From positions 806,001-870,000 of the forward strand of contig NZ_FOZE01000001.1 of assembly GCF_900113225.1 (NCBI RefSeq): a stretch of DNA of 64,000 nucleotides. The letters run 5' to 3'. This DNA is from Mitsuaria sp. PDC51 (GTDB taxonomy: Bacteria > Pseudomonadota > Gammaproteobacteria > Burkholderiales > Burkholderiaceae_C). Position numbers and translations under genes: made by a program. Positions 25,132 through 34,755 of this stretch are shown one piece after another (the first letter of the stretch is position 1; each line of letters opens with the position of its first letter). Below the pieces are notes generated by a model. It was not told the DNA's origin. It searched no databases and saw only the letters and a list, made by a program, of their open reading frames with translations.

Positions 25132-26559
25132 ATGTCCACCCGCCCACGCCGCTTCGCCCGCCTCGCGCTGGTTCCGGCCGTCGCGGCCGCCCTGGCCGCC
25201 TGCGCGGCCCTGCCCGAGACCCCGCCGCTGGCGACGCCCCGTCCCGTCGACGGCTACGCCGCGACGCAGTCGCTGGCAGCCGCCCGCGCTGACTGGCCCA
25301 CCGACGCCTGGTGGCGCGCCTATGGCGACGCGCAACTCGATCAGCTCGTCGATGAGGCGCTGGCCGGATCTCCGTCGATCGCGACCGCCCAGGCCCGACT
25401 GGCGCGTGCCGAATCGGTGGTGCAGACCTCCCGCGCCGCCAACCGGCCGCAGCTCAAGGCCAACGCGTCGATCAGCGAGCAGAAGCAGAGCTACGAGTAC
25501 CTGACGCCCCGCGCCGCGACGCCCGACGGCTGGAAGGACTACGGCCGCGCGACGCTGGACTTCTCCTGGGACCTGGACTTCTGGGGCCGCAACCGCGCCG
25601 CGCTGGCGGCGGCGCTGTCCGACGCCGAGGCCGCCCGCGCCGATGCCGCGCAGGCGCGGCTGATGCTGGCCGCCTCGATCGCGTCGGCCTATGCCGAGTT
25701 CGCCCGCCTGTGGGCGCTGCAGGACACCGCCGAGGCGGCACTGGCCGTGCGTGACAAGACGGTCGAGCTGCTGCGCATGCGCCGCCAGAACGGCCTGGAG
25801 ACGCTGGGCGGCGTGCGCCAGGTCGAGGCCCGCCGCGCCATGGCCGACGCCGACCTGCAATCGGCCCGCGAGCAGCTCCAGCTGCAGCGGCATCGCCTGG
25901 CGGCGCTCACCGGCGCGGGCCCCGACCGTGGGCTGGCGCTCAGCCGCCCGCAGCTGGACGTCGCCCGCGACTTCGGCCTGCCGGAGCAGCTTCCCGCCCA
26001 GTTGCTGGGCCGCCGCCCGGACATCGTCGCCGCGCGGCTGCGCGTCGAGGCCGCGCTCGGCCGCGTTGATTCGGCCAAGGCGGCGTTCTATCCGGACGTC
26101 AACCTGACGGCCTTCGCCGGCATGCAGTCGCTGGGCCTGTCGAAGCTGACCGACGGCGGCGCCTTCACCGGCAGCATCGGTCCGGCGATCTCGCTGCCGA
26201 TCTTCGACGGCGGCCGGCTGCGCGGCCAGCTGCGCGGCGTCCGGGCCGACGCCGACGCGGCCGTCGCCAGCTACGACCAGGCGGTCGTACAGGCGCTGCA
26301 GGAAGTGGCCGACATCGCCGCCAGCGAGCGCGCCCTCGGCGGCGAACTGGCGAGCACCGATGCCGGCGTCGAGGCCGCGCGCGAGGCCTGGCAGATCCAG
26401 CAGCGGCGCTATGCCGGCGGCCTGTCGACCTACCTCGAGGTGCTCACCGCCGAGGACGCCTGGCTGACCAACTTGCGCACGCAGACCGACCTGCGCTCGC
26501 GCGCCTTCACGCTCGATGTGGCGCTCAAACGCGCCTTAGGAGGCGGCTTCCGCAGCTGA
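25132..26559 (+). CDS. NodT-family outer membrane efflux lipoprotein
   Basis: This 475-residue protein has a signal peptide with lipobox LAAC (Cys near residue 24), then two repeats of the TolC-like OEP fold (about 60-255 and 270-465). They are marked by WWRAYGDAQLDQLVDEAL, RPDIVAARLRVEAALGRVDSAKAAFYPDVNL and GGLSTYLEVLTAED. It forms the outer-membrane duct of a tripartite pump. ATG 25132 follows GGAGAAAAG; the open frame runs upstream through the repeat array but is not coding. Next genes are the adaptor and the inner-membrane pump. Confidence 0.92.
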   Translation: MSTRPRRFARLALVPAVAAALAACAALPETPPLATPRPVDGYAATQSLAAARADWPTDAWWRAYGDAQLDQLVDEALAGSPSIATAQARLARAESVVQTSRAANRPQLKANASISEQKQSYEYLTPRAATPDGWKDYGRATLDFSWDLDFWGRNRAALAAALSDAEAARADAAQARLMLAASIASAYAEFARLWALQDTAEAALAVRDKTVELLRMRRQNGLETLGGVRQVEARRAMADADLQSAREQLQLQRHRLAALTGAGPDRGLALSRPQLDVARDFGLPEQLPAQLLGRRPDIVAARLRVEAALGRVDSAKAAFYPDVNLTAFAGMQSLGLSKLTDGGAFTGSIGPAISLPIFDGGRLRGQLRGVRADADAAVASYDQAVVQALQEVADIAASERALGGELASTDAGVEAAREAWQIQQRRYAGGLSTYLEVLTAEDAWLTNLRTQTDLRSRAFTLDVALKRALGGGFRS

Positions 26560-26630
26560 CGCGGAAGTTGTGTCGGGAAAACGACCGAGCAAACCATCAA
26601 TGAAACCTTAGAGAGAAAGCGAGTCCCGCC

Positions 26631-27857
26631 ATGTCCGAAGCCATCTCGCCGCGCGCTGCGGCCACGCCGTCCGCCAAGCCGCCCCTGCATACCGCCGATC
26701 CCGCCCACGACGCGCCGGCGGCGCCGGCCCGCCCCGAGGCGCGCAAGAAGCTGTTCACGCTGCTCGCGCTGACCGTCGTTGCCGCAGCGGTGGGCGTCTT
26801 CGCTTACGAGCACTTCTTCGCGTCGCGCTACGTCAGCACCGAGAACGCCTATACGGCCGCCGAAATGGCGCAGGTGACGCCCTTCGTCGGCGGCATCGTC
26901 CGCGAGGTCCGCGTCTCCGACACGCAGGCCGTGCGCCGCGGCGACGTGCTGGTCGTGCTGGACGACACCGACGCCCGGCTCGCGCTGGAGCAGGCCGAGG
27001 CCGAGCTCGGCCGCGCCCAGCGGCGCGTGCGCGGCTATGTCGCCAACGACACCAGCCTGGCGGCGCAGGTGATCGCGCGCGATTCCGACCGCCTCCGCGC
27101 CGAAGCCCAGCTCGCGTCGGCCGCGTCCGACCTCGAGCGCGCCAAGGTCGACTTGGAGCGCCGGGAAGCGCTGTCGGATTCGGGCTCGGTCTCAGCGGAC
27201 GAGGTGACCCGCGCCCGCAACGCCTTCCAGACCGCCACCGCCGCGCTGGCCGCGGCCAAGGCGGCTGCGGCCCAGACCACCGCCAACCGCGCGGCTGCGC
27301 TCGGCCAGCGCGAGGCCAACGCCACGCTGATCGCCGACACCACCGAGGCCGCCAACCCCGAGGTCGCCCTGGCCCGCGCCAAGCGCGACCAGGCGCGCGT
27401 GAACCTGGAACGCGTGGTCGTGCGCGCCCCGGTGGATGGCGTCGTCGCCCGGCGCGCGGTGCAGCTGGGCCAGCAGGTCGCCGCCGGCACGCCCTTGCTG
27501 GCCATCGTCCCGATGGGCCAGGTCCACGTCGACGCCAACTTCAAGGAAGGCCAGCTCGACAAGGTCCGCATCGGCCAGCCGGTGGAGGTCGAATCCGATC
27601 TCTATGGCCGCTCGGTCGTGTACCACGGCACCGTGCAGGGCCTGTCCGGCGGCACCGGCTCGGCCTTCGCCGCGATCCCGGCGCAGAACGCGACCGGCAA
27701 CTGGATCAAGGTCGTGCAGCGCGTGCCGGTGCGCATCGCGCTGGACCCGAAGGAGCTCGCCCAGCGCCCGCTGCAGGTGGGACTGTCGATGACGGCCACG
27801 GTCGACACGCGCGCCGAAGCACGCGCCGAAACCAGCGCCAACACGAGCGCCCAATGA
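26631..27857 (+). CDS. EmrA/HlyD-type membrane fusion protein
   Basis: This 408-residue adaptor has one N-terminal helix (about 42-63, FTLLALTVVAAAVGVFAYEHFF). The lipoyl/barrel half motif is next (VSTENAYTAAEMAQVTPFVGG), then a long alpha-hairpin (about 115-245), the second lipoyl half (VVRAPVDGVVARRAVQLG) and a beta-barrel end. EmrA-type adaptors link an inner-membrane MFS pump to an outer-membrane channel. It lies 72 bp after the NodT gene and 23 bp before the MFS gene, so one operon is likely. The substrate is unknown. Confidence 0.92.
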   Translation: MSEAISPRAAATPSAKPPLHTADPAHDAPAAPARPEARKKLFTLLALTVVAAAVGVFAYEHFFASRYVSTENAYTAAEMAQVTPFVGGIVREVRVSDTQAVRRGDVLVVLDDTDARLALEQAEAELGRAQRRVRGYVANDTSLAAQVIARDSDRLRAEAQLASAASDLERAKVDLERREALSDSGSVSADEVTRARNAFQTATAALAAAKAAAAQTTANRAAALGQREANATLIADTTEAANPEVALARAKRDQARVNLERVVVRAPVDGVVARRAVQLGQQVAAGTPLLAIVPMGQVHVDANFKEGQLDKVRIGQPVEVESDLYGRSVVYHGTVQGLSGGTGSAFAAIPAQNATGNWIKVVQRVPVRIALDPKELAQRPLQVGLSMTATVDTRAEARAETSANTSAQ

Positions 27858-27879
27858 GCGCCCGACCAGGAACCGCGCC

Positions 27880-29418
27880 ATGAACGCCGCCATCCCCGAC
27901 GACCAGCGCCCGCTCGAGGGCGGTCAGCTGTGGCTCGCCGCCATCGTGCTGGCCGCCGCGAACTTCATCGCGGTGCTGGACATGACGATCGCCAACGTCT
28001 CCGTGCCCGACATCGCCGGCAGCCTGGGCATCAGCTCGAGCCAGGGCACCTGGGTCATCACCTCCTACGCGGTGGCCGAGGCCTGCATCGTGCCGCTGAC
28101 CGGCTGGATCGCCGGCCGCTTCGGCGCGGTGCGGGTCTTCGCCACGGCGATGGTGCTGTTCGGGCTGTGCTCGGCGCTGTGCGGCCTGTCGCCGACGCTG
28201 GGCCTGCTGGTCACCGGCCGGGTGCTGCAGGGCCTGTCGGGCGGCTCGCTGATGCCGCTGTCGCAGACGCTGCTGCTGCGCATCTTCCCGAAGGAGAAGG
28301 CCGGCGGCGCGATGGCGCTGTGGGCCATGACGACGCTGGTGGCGCCCATCCTCGGGCCGATCCTGGGCGGCTGGCTCTGCGACGCGTTCTCGTGGCCGCT
28401 GATCTTCTTCATCAACGTGCCGATCGCGCTGATCGTCGCGCCGCTGGCCTGGCGCATGCTGCGCCGCTATGAGACGCCGCTGGAGCGCCAGCCGATCGAT
28501 CGCGTCGGGCTGGTGCTGCTGATCGTCTTCGTCGGCGCGCTGCAGCTGATGCTGGACCTGGGCAAGGAGAAGGACTGGTTCGAGTCGACCGAGATCATCG
28601 CGCTGGCCGTGGTGGCGGCGATCGGCTTCGTCGCCTTCCTGATCTGGGAGCTCACCGAGCCCTATCCGATCGTGGACCTGCGGGTGTTCCGGCATCGCGG
28701 CTTCGCCGTCGGCGTGCTGACGATCGCGCTGGGCTTCGGCGCGATGTTCGGCGCCAACGTGCTGACGCCGCTCTGGCTGCAGAGCTACATGGGCTACACC
28801 TCGACCTGGGCCGGCCTGGCGACGGCCTGGTCCGGCGTGCTGGCGGTGGCCGCCGCGCCGATCGCGGGCAAGCTCGCCGGCAAGGTCGATCCGCGGCCGC
28901 TGGTGTTCTTCGGCCTGGCCTGGCTGGGCGCGGTGATGGTGCTGCGCACCCTCGGCACCACGCAGATGGGCTACTGGCAGATCGCGCTGCCGCTGCTGCT
29001 GATGGGCGTGGGCATGCCCTTCTTCTTCGTGCCGCTGACGGCCCTGTCGCTGGGCAGCGTGGAGCCGCGCGAGACCGCCTCCGCCGCCGGCCTGCAGAAC
29101 TTCGTGCGCACGCTTTCGGGGGCGGTCGCGACCTCGCTGGTCACGACGAGCTGGGAGAACCGCACCACCGCGATCCATGCCGACCTGGTCGGCGACCTGG
29201 ATCGCTCGGGCGAGGTGATGCGCACGCTGACCGGGCTGGGCCTGCCGCCGGACGCGCGCAGCGGGATGCTCGACAACCTGCTGACCGGCCAGAGCGTGAT
29301 GCTGGCGACCAACCAGATCCTGTGGATCGTGGCGGCGCTGTTCCTGGTCTCGGCCTTCGCGATCTGGCTCGCACCGCGGCCCACGCGCACGGTGGAGATG
29401 AGCGAGGCCGGTCACTGA
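27880..29418 (+). CDS. EmrB-type MFS multidrug transporter (DHA2, 14 helices)
   Basis: This 512-residue protein has 14 predicted transmembrane helices. DHA2 signatures are the first-helix pattern NFIAVLDMTIANVSVPDIAG and the loop motif GWIAGRFGAVRVF, with LGPILGGWL in helix 5. With the adaptor and NodT protein it should expel hydrophobic compounds or drugs by proton antiport through both membranes. The preceding TGA lies 23 bp upstream. The last part (about 420-460) forms a longer loop, as in EmrB. Confidence 0.93.
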   Translation: MNAAIPDDQRPLEGGQLWLAAIVLAAANFIAVLDMTIANVSVPDIAGSLGISSSQGTWVITSYAVAEACIVPLTGWIAGRFGAVRVFATAMVLFGLCSALCGLSPTLGLLVTGRVLQGLSGGSLMPLSQTLLLRIFPKEKAGGAMALWAMTTLVAPILGPILGGWLCDAFSWPLIFFINVPIALIVAPLAWRMLRRYETPLERQPIDRVGLVLLIVFVGALQLMLDLGKEKDWFESTEIIALAVVAAIGFVAFLIWELTEPYPIVDLRVFRHRGFAVGVLTIALGFGAMFGANVLTPLWLQSYMGYTSTWAGLATAWSGVLAVAAAPIAGKLAGKVDPRPLVFFGLAWLGAVMVLRTLGTTQMGYWQIALPLLLMGVGMPFFFVPLTALSLGSVEPRETASAAGLQNFVRTLSGAVATSLVTTSWENRTTAIHADLVGDLDRSGEVMRTLTGLGLPPDARSGMLDNLLTGQSVMLATNQILWIVAALFLVSAFAIWLAPRPTRTVEMSEAGH

Positions 29419-29439
29419 CCCCCGACGCCGGAGGCTGCG

Positions 29440-29646
29440 ATGACGCTGGATCGAGACCCGCGGCATCCCGCCCGCCGGCAGTACGTGCTCAAGCTCGACC
29501 GCCGGGCGGAACCCAGCCGTGCCGCGCTGAGCGGACGGGTCGAGAACCTGGCCACCGGGCAGGCCTTCGAGTTCAGCGACGTCGAGTCGCTGCTCGAGGG
29601 CCTGGCGCGGGACCTGGCCGCATCCGTGGACCGCAACGATGCCTGA
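29440..29646 (+). CDS. Small protein of unknown function, end of the efflux operon
   Basis: This is a 68-residue soluble protein: a basic N-terminus (DRDPRHPARRQYVLKLDRR), a short beta segment and an acidic helix (FSDVESLLEGLARDLAASV). GGAGG lies 5 nt before the ATG, and it starts 21 bp after the emrB-type stop, so it is very likely translated. No family was assigned; small proteins of this pattern are common in Burkholderiales. Confidence 0.65.
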   Translation: MTLDRDPRHPARRQYVLKLDRRAEPSRAALSGRVENLATGQAFEFSDVESLLEGLARDLAASVDRNDA

Positions 29647-29721
29647 TCGGTCACGGTCCGGTCCCGCGAGGCGGGGGCAACCCTGAAGGCGCGGGCAGGC
29701 GGCTTCGCTAGCATCGCGCGC

Positions 29722-32700
29722 ATGAACATGAGGGAGGGGAGCGCGCCCACGCTTCCAGAACAAGACTGGTCGGCGATCGATCGATCGCTGGATCTCGGGC
29801 ACTACCTGACGGTCTCCGACCGGATCGACGGCTGGATTGCCGACGGTTCGCCGGACGCTGTCGTCCGCGCCATCCGCGCGCTGAGCTACCTGGGCGACGA
29901 CCGCCGCGCCGAGGCGCTGGCGCTGCGCCTGGGGCGCCGCCACCCCGGTCACCCGCAGGCGCGGCTGTACCTACTGCGCACGGTGCTGGCGCGGCAGGGA
30001 CCGTTCGGGATGTGGCGGGCCTGGCGCCGCTTCCCGTCCCCGCCCGGCCAGGACGATGCGGCCCGCGCCGACGAGCACGCGCTGCGCGGCACCTGGCTGG
30101 GCCAGCTGCGCGACTTCAGCCGCGCCTGCGCCGAGCATGAGCGGGCGATCGCGCTCGATCCGTCCGACCCGTGGCTGCGCATCGAGTACAGCTTCACCCT
30201 GATGGGCCAGGACCGCTACGAGGACATGCTGGCGCGGGCCCGCGAGGCGCTGGCGCTGTGCCCCGGCTACCGCTCCGGACTCCAGGCCGAAGCCCGCGCG
30301 CTCACGCTGCTGAACCGTCAGGACGAGGCCGTCGACGTGCTGCGCGCCGCGATGGCGAGCACCGAATGCGCGGCCATCGCGCTGCAGCTGGCGGATCTGC
30401 TCAACGAGCGCGAGGCCTGGTCCGAGGTGCTGGCGCTGCTGGCGGAGGCGCAGCGGATGATGCCGCGCGCGAACGCGGCTGAACTCGGCTACCTGGAGGC
30501 CCGGCGCGCCGACGCGCTGATGCGCCTGGGGCGCCATGCCGAAGCGCGCGAGGCGGCGCTGCGCGTGCCCGGGACCGGCTTCTACAGCGCGCTCGCCGAA
30601 CGCCTGGTCGATCCGTCGCCGGGCCAGGCGCGGGTGCTGCTCCGGCTGCCTTTCGTGCGCCAGCATTGGTCCACCTGCGCGCCGGCCACGCTGAGCTCGC
30701 TCTGCCAGTACTGGGGCTGGCCGGCCGAGCACCTCGAAATCGCCCAGGCCATCTGCTACGACGGCACCAGCGACGCCAACGAGCGTCTCTGGGCCGAGCA
30801 GCGCGGTTTCCTGGTCCGGGATTTCCGCCTGGACTGGGACAGCGCCTGCGCGCTGATCGACGCCGGCGTGCCCTTCGCGCTGGTCACGAAAGGGGCCGCG
30901 AGCGGCCACCTGCAGGCGGTGGCGGGCTATGACCGGCTGCGGCGCACGCTGCTGATCCGCGATCCCTTCCACCCCTCCCATGCGGAGATGGAAGCGGCGC
31001 CGCTGTTCGCCGCGCAGGCGGCCCACGGGCCGCGCGCGATGCTCATGGTGCCGCCGGACCAGGCCCACCGCCTCGACGGCATCGTGCTGCCCGAGGCCGA
31101 GGACCACGACGAGCTGTTCCGCGTCCAGACCGCGCTGGAGCGGCACGACCGCCCGGCCGCGCTGGTGGCGCGCGACGTGCTGGCCGCGCGCTCGCCGGGC
31201 AGCCGCCTGGCCTGGCGCGCCGCGCGGCTGGTCGCGCTCTACGACGGCAACGAGCCGGCGATCCTGGAGGCGACCGAGGCCCTGCTCGCGATGTTCCCGG
31301 ACGATCCTCACCTGCGGCTGAGCCAGGTCGCGTCGCTGTCGGCGATCGCCGGCCAGGCCGCCAGTTCGCGCGCGCTGGAGGCGCAGGCGGCGGCGCCCGG
31401 CGCCGACCCGCTGGTGCTGGTGCGCTGGGCCGACCGCCTCGCGCTCGACAGCCGCCGCGCCTGGCAGGCCCGGCAGTGCCTGCGCCGGGCGATCCGGCGT
31501 GGGCCGGTGCTGGGGCAGGTCTGGTGGCAGTGGGCGGACTTCGAATGGGCGCACGGCTCGCGCGAGGACGCGCTGGCGCTCTACCGCTGGACCGCCTGCC
31601 TGCTGGCCACCGATGAGCAGGCCGCGCGGGCCTACATGACCGCCTGCCGCGTGCTCGGCAAGGAGGCCGAAGGCCTGGCTTTCCTGCGCGAGCGCGAGCG
31701 CGAATGGGGCGGGCGCTCGAGCGCGCCCCTGATCACGCTGTACCAGCAGCTGGACCTGATCGAACGCGCGGAGGAGGCGGAGGCGCTGTTGCAGGCCGGC
31801 CTCGCCCGGCGGCCGGACGACGCCGCGCTCAAGCTCTTCGCCGCCGAGCAGCGTCTGCGCCGGCAGCAGCTGGACGCGGCGCAGGCGCTGGTGGAGGCGG
31901 CCGTGCAACCGGCGCATCCGGCCGAGGTCCTGCGCCTGCGCGCGCTGCTGGACGAGGCGCGGGGCGAGCTCGACGCGGCGCTGCGCTGGGCCGACGAGGC
32001 CTGCGCGCTGCAGCCTTTCGGCCTGGCGCTGCACCGCTTGCGCCTGCGCCTGTTGTCGCGCCGGGACGGTCAGGGCGCGGCGCTGGCCGCGCTGCGCGAG
32101 GTGGCCGGGCGCCACCCGGCGCATTACGGACTCCAGCGGCTGCTGTTCGACTGGGTGCCCGACCGCCCCGAGGACGTCAACGCGGTCCTGGAGCGCCTGC
32201 GCGAGCATCACCCGGACGACGCCTGGACCCGGCGCGAACTGGCGGTGCAGGCCAGCCGGCAGGGGCGGCACGACGAGGCCGTCGCCACGGCCGAGGCGGC
32301 CTGCGCGCTCACGCCCGAGCGCGCCGACGCGCAGGGCGTGCTGGCCTATGTGCTGCATCGGCGTGATGGGTATGACGCGGCGCTGCCGGCGCTGTGGCGG
32401 GCCATGGCGCTGGATGCGGATTACGACTTCTCGATGCGCCTGCTGGTCAATGCCGCGCCGGATCCGACGAAGGCCCGCGACGCCGTCGATCGGGCCGCGG
32501 CGGAGCTGGACCGGCAGGTCGTGCTCGGCGACGGCTGGTTGTGCTTCCAGCAGGTGGCCGGCCGGGGCTGGCGGCCGACGGCGGTCGCGCGCCGGCTGAT
32601 GCGGGCCCTGCGTCGCCAGCCCGACACCTGGCACCTGTGGGTCGCGCTGGCGCGGCAATGGATCGAGTCGGGCCGCGCGCCGCGGGCGCGGCGCCTGCTG

Positions 32701-34653
32701 GTCGAGGCGGCGCGGCGCTTCACCGCGCTGCCGCGCGTGCAGCACGAACTGGCGGAGGCCTTGCGCCAGATCGGCGATCGCGCGGGCGCGCGGGCCGCCT
32801 GCGAGGCGGTGCTGGCGGAGTCCCCCGGCTGGAACACGGCGGTGCGCCTGCAGGTCGACCTGCTGACCGAGTCGCAGCCCGACTACGACGCCGCCGAGCG
32901 CGTCGTGACGCGCGCGCTGCACCACGCCCATGACGACGACGACCTGATCGCGCTGCTCGCCTGGCTGCATGAGCGCCGTCAGCGGCCGGACGACGCCCTG
33001 CGCGAGGCGCGCCGCTCGCTGCTGCTGAATCCGCGCCCGACCTGGGTCTGGGCGATGGTGCGACGGGTCTGCGAGGCGGGCGAGCGCCTGCACGACTTCG
33101 ACGCGATGGTCGACGAGGTCGAACGCAGCCGCCCCGGCGACGCCAGCGCCTGGCTGGTGCGCGCGAGCCAGGGGCGGGACGACCTCGAGGCGCTGGCCGC
33201 GGCCGAGCGCGCCGTGGCGCTGGCGCCGATGCTGGAAGCGGCCTGGATCGCGCGCTTCGAGCGCCTGGCGCAGCTGTCGCGCCACGATGAGATCGAGACC
33301 CTGCTCAAGGCGCTGCCCTGGCCCGGCGCGGCACCGGTCGCGCTGCGGGCCTGGGAGGCGCGCTGCGCCTGGCGACGCGGCGACCGGGCCGGTGCCGTCG
33401 CCCGGCTGCGCGCGCTGATCGCGGAGGTGCCGGACGACGAGGCCCTCTGGCGCGACCTGGCCGACTGGGAAGACGCGCGCGACGAGAACGCGGCCTACCT
33501 GGAAGCGGCGCAGCGGCTGCGGGCGCTCCTGCCGCATCGCGGCATGCCGCACGCCTACGTCGGCCATGCGCTGTTCAAGCTGGGTCGCCATGCCGAGGCG
33601 GTCACCGAACTGCGCCGCGCCCTGGAGCTCGAAGGCCGTTACCTGTTCGCTGCCCGCGTGCTCTGCGAGGCGGCGGAGCGGGTCGGCGACACCGACAGCG
33701 TGGAGTGGGCGGTGCGCTCGCAGTGGGCCGCCGAGCCGACCACCGACCTCGCGCGCCGGGCGGTGATCGCCGCCAGCCGTGCCGGACGGCGCGACCTGGC
33801 CTTCGAGTGGCTGGAGCGCCTGGTCGACCTGCCGGGCTACGACCTGGCGCAATCGCGCCTGGCCTGCGAGGCGATCGACGGCGCGGGCTGGGGACAGGGG
33901 CTGGCGGCCTGGCAGCTGGCCCGCATCGAGCGCGGGGAGGGCGCGCCCGGCCTGGCCTATCACTGGCTGAGCGCACAGGCGCGGCGCCGCGGTGAGCTGA
34001 TCACCGCCTTCACGGCCGCGCGGCTGCTGCGACGCGCGCAAGGCCAGTTGCTGCTGCGGGCGCTGCTGCGCTGGCTGGTCGACACCGAGCGCGACCTCTG
34101 GCTGCGCTGGCTGGTGCGTCGGCATGGCGACCGGCTGCGCGCGGACATGGCGAGCTGGGGCGAGACGAGTTATGCGCTGGTCTCGCGCGGCCTGTTCCGC
34201 GACACCGTGGACTGGATGCGCGACTGGCGCGACCGCGCGCAGCCGCCGCTCTATGCGCTGACCAACCTGTGCATCGCGCTGGCGCGGCGTGGGCACTGGG
34301 ACGAGCTGGGCGAGGTGGTCGCGCATGCCCTGCCGCGGGATCCGTATCAAGAGGACATGCGCCTGTGGGAGCTGGCGCTGCTGGCCGCGCACTCGCGCGC
34401 CGAGCAGCTGGAGCATCGCCTCGCGCGGCGGCATGAATGGTCGCCGTCCGGATGGATGACGCCGGCGCTGGCGATGATCGAGGCCTATGCCACGCTGATG
34501 CGGACGGGCGGCCGCGAGGGCTCGGTGGCGGCGCTGCGGCGGGCGGTGATCGGGGACGGCCCCGGCGCCTCGATCTGGCGGCGCCTGCGCCATCCCGCGC
34601 GCTGGGTCCACACCGCGCCGGCACAGCGCTGGCGCTGGTTTGTCCCGCAATGA
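29722..34653 (+). CDS. Giant TPR protein with embedded C39-like cysteine peptidase domain
   Basis: This 1643-residue protein has no signal peptide or membrane helix and so is probably cytoplasmic. It consists mainly of degenerate tetratricopeptide repeats (about 15-300 and 460-1600). A C39/papain-like domain (about 300-440) interrupts them: Cys319 in STCAPATLSSL, His396 in GHLQAVAGYD and Asp414 in LIRDPFHP form a credible catalytic triad. C39 peptidases normally cut double-glycine leaders and are fused to ABC exporters, neither of which is present. The start has no strong ribosome site, and ATG 29728 is an alternative. Its substrate and partners are unknown. Confidence 0.8.
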   Translation: MNMREGSAPTLPEQDWSAIDRSLDLGHYLTVSDRIDGWIADGSPDAVVRAIRALSYLGDDRRAEALALRLGRRHPGHPQARLYLLRTVLARQGPFGMWRAWRRFPSPPGQDDAARADEHALRGTWLGQLRDFSRACAEHERAIALDPSDPWLRIEYSFTLMGQDRYEDMLARAREALALCPGYRSGLQAEARALTLLNRQDEAVDVLRAAMASTECAAIALQLADLLNEREAWSEVLALLAEAQRMMPRANAAELGYLEARRADALMRLGRHAEAREAALRVPGTGFYSALAERLVDPSPGQARVLLRLPFVRQHWSTCAPATLSSLCQYWGWPAEHLEIAQAICYDGTSDANERLWAEQRGFLVRDFRLDWDSACALIDAGVPFALVTKGAASGHLQAVAGYDRLRRTLLIRDPFHPSHAEMEAAPLFAAQAAHGPRAMLMVPPDQAHRLDGIVLPEAEDHDELFRVQTALERHDRPAALVARDVLAARSPGSRLAWRAARLVALYDGNEPAILEATEALLAMFPDDPHLRLSQVASLSAIAGQAASSRALEAQAAAPGADPLVLVRWADRLALDSRRAWQARQCLRRAIRRGPVLGQVWWQWADFEWAHGSREDALALYRWTACLLATDEQAARAYMTACRVLGKEAEGLAFLREREREWGGRSSAPLITLYQQLDLIERAEEAEALLQAGLARRPDDAALKLFAAEQRLRRQQLDAAQALVEAAVQPAHPAEVLRLRALLDEARGELDAALRWADEACALQPFGLALHRLRLRLLSRRDGQGAALAALREVAGRHPAHYGLQRLLFDWVPDRPEDVNAVLERLREHHPDDAWTRRELAVQASRQGRHDEAVATAEAACALTPERADAQGVLAYVLHRRDGYDAALPALWRAMALDADYDFSMRLLVNAAPDPTKARDAVDRAAAELDRQVVLGDGWLCFQQVAGRGWRPTAVARRLMRALRRQPDTWHLWVALARQWIESGRAPRARRLLVEAARRFTALPRVQHELAEALRQIGDRAGARAACEAVLAESPGWNTAVRLQVDLLTESQPDYDAAERVVTRALHHAHDDDDLIALLAWLHERRQRPDDALREARRSLLLNPRPTWVWAMVRRVCEAGERLHDFDAMVDEVERSRPGDASAWLVRASQGRDDLEALAAAERAVALAPMLEAAWIARFERLAQLSRHDEIETLLKALPWPGAAPVALRAWEARCAWRRGDRAGAVARLRALIAEVPDDEALWRDLADWEDARDENAAYLEAAQRLRALLPHRGMPHAYVGHALFKLGRHAEAVTELRRALELEGRYLFAARVLCEAAERVGDTDSVEWAVRSQWAAEPTTDLARRAVIAASRAGRRDLAFEWLERLVDLPGYDLAQSRLACEAIDGAGWGQGLAAWQLARIERGEGAPGLAYHWLSAQARRRGELITAFTAARLLRRAQGQLLLRALLRWLVDTERDLWLRWLVRRHGDRLRADMASWGETSYALVSRGLFRDTVDWMRDWRDRAQPPLYALTNLCIALARRGHWDELGEVVAHALPRDPYQEDMRLWELALLAAHSRAEQLEHRLARRHEWSPSGWMTPALAMIEAYATLMRTGGREGSVAALRRAVIGDGPGASIWRRLRHPARWVHTAPAQRWRWFVPQ

Positions 34654-34655
34654 AA

Positions 34656-34690
34656 AGAGCCCGCCGGCATCGCCAGGCGGGCTCTCTTTC
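34656..34690. terminator. Terminator between the TPR gene and the FNR gene
   Basis: AGAGCCCGCC (34656-34665) pairs with GGCGGGCTCT (34676-34685) and is followed by CTTTC. On the minus strand the stem is followed by TTTTCA. It separates convergent genes and may work both ways. Confidence 0.85.
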
Positions 34691-34696
34691 GGTCCA

Positions 34697-34740
34697 GGCG
34701 CCCCGACGGGGCCCTCGGGGTCCAGCGCCCCGTTGGGGGC
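34697..34740. repeat. Dispersed palindromes of GCGCCCC type
   Basis: Two neighbouring palindromes, GGCGCCCCGACGGGGCC (34697-34712) and GCGCCCCGTTGGGGGC (34725-34740), resemble the element at 38561-38580. The family seems to mark gene ends in this genome. Confidence 0.5.
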
Positions 34741-34755
34741 ACTGGGCCGCCGGAC

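Noticed and set aside
27706-29952. 748-residue open frame antisense to the EmrB-type gene
   Set aside because: Composition (His/Gln/Arg-rich) is typical of an antisense shadow of a real gene, and it has no ribosome site or motif.
29971-34650. 1559-residue open frame antisense to the TPR gene
   Set aside because: It mirrors the real gene over its whole length; the Arg/Gln/Ala-rich translation has no domain.
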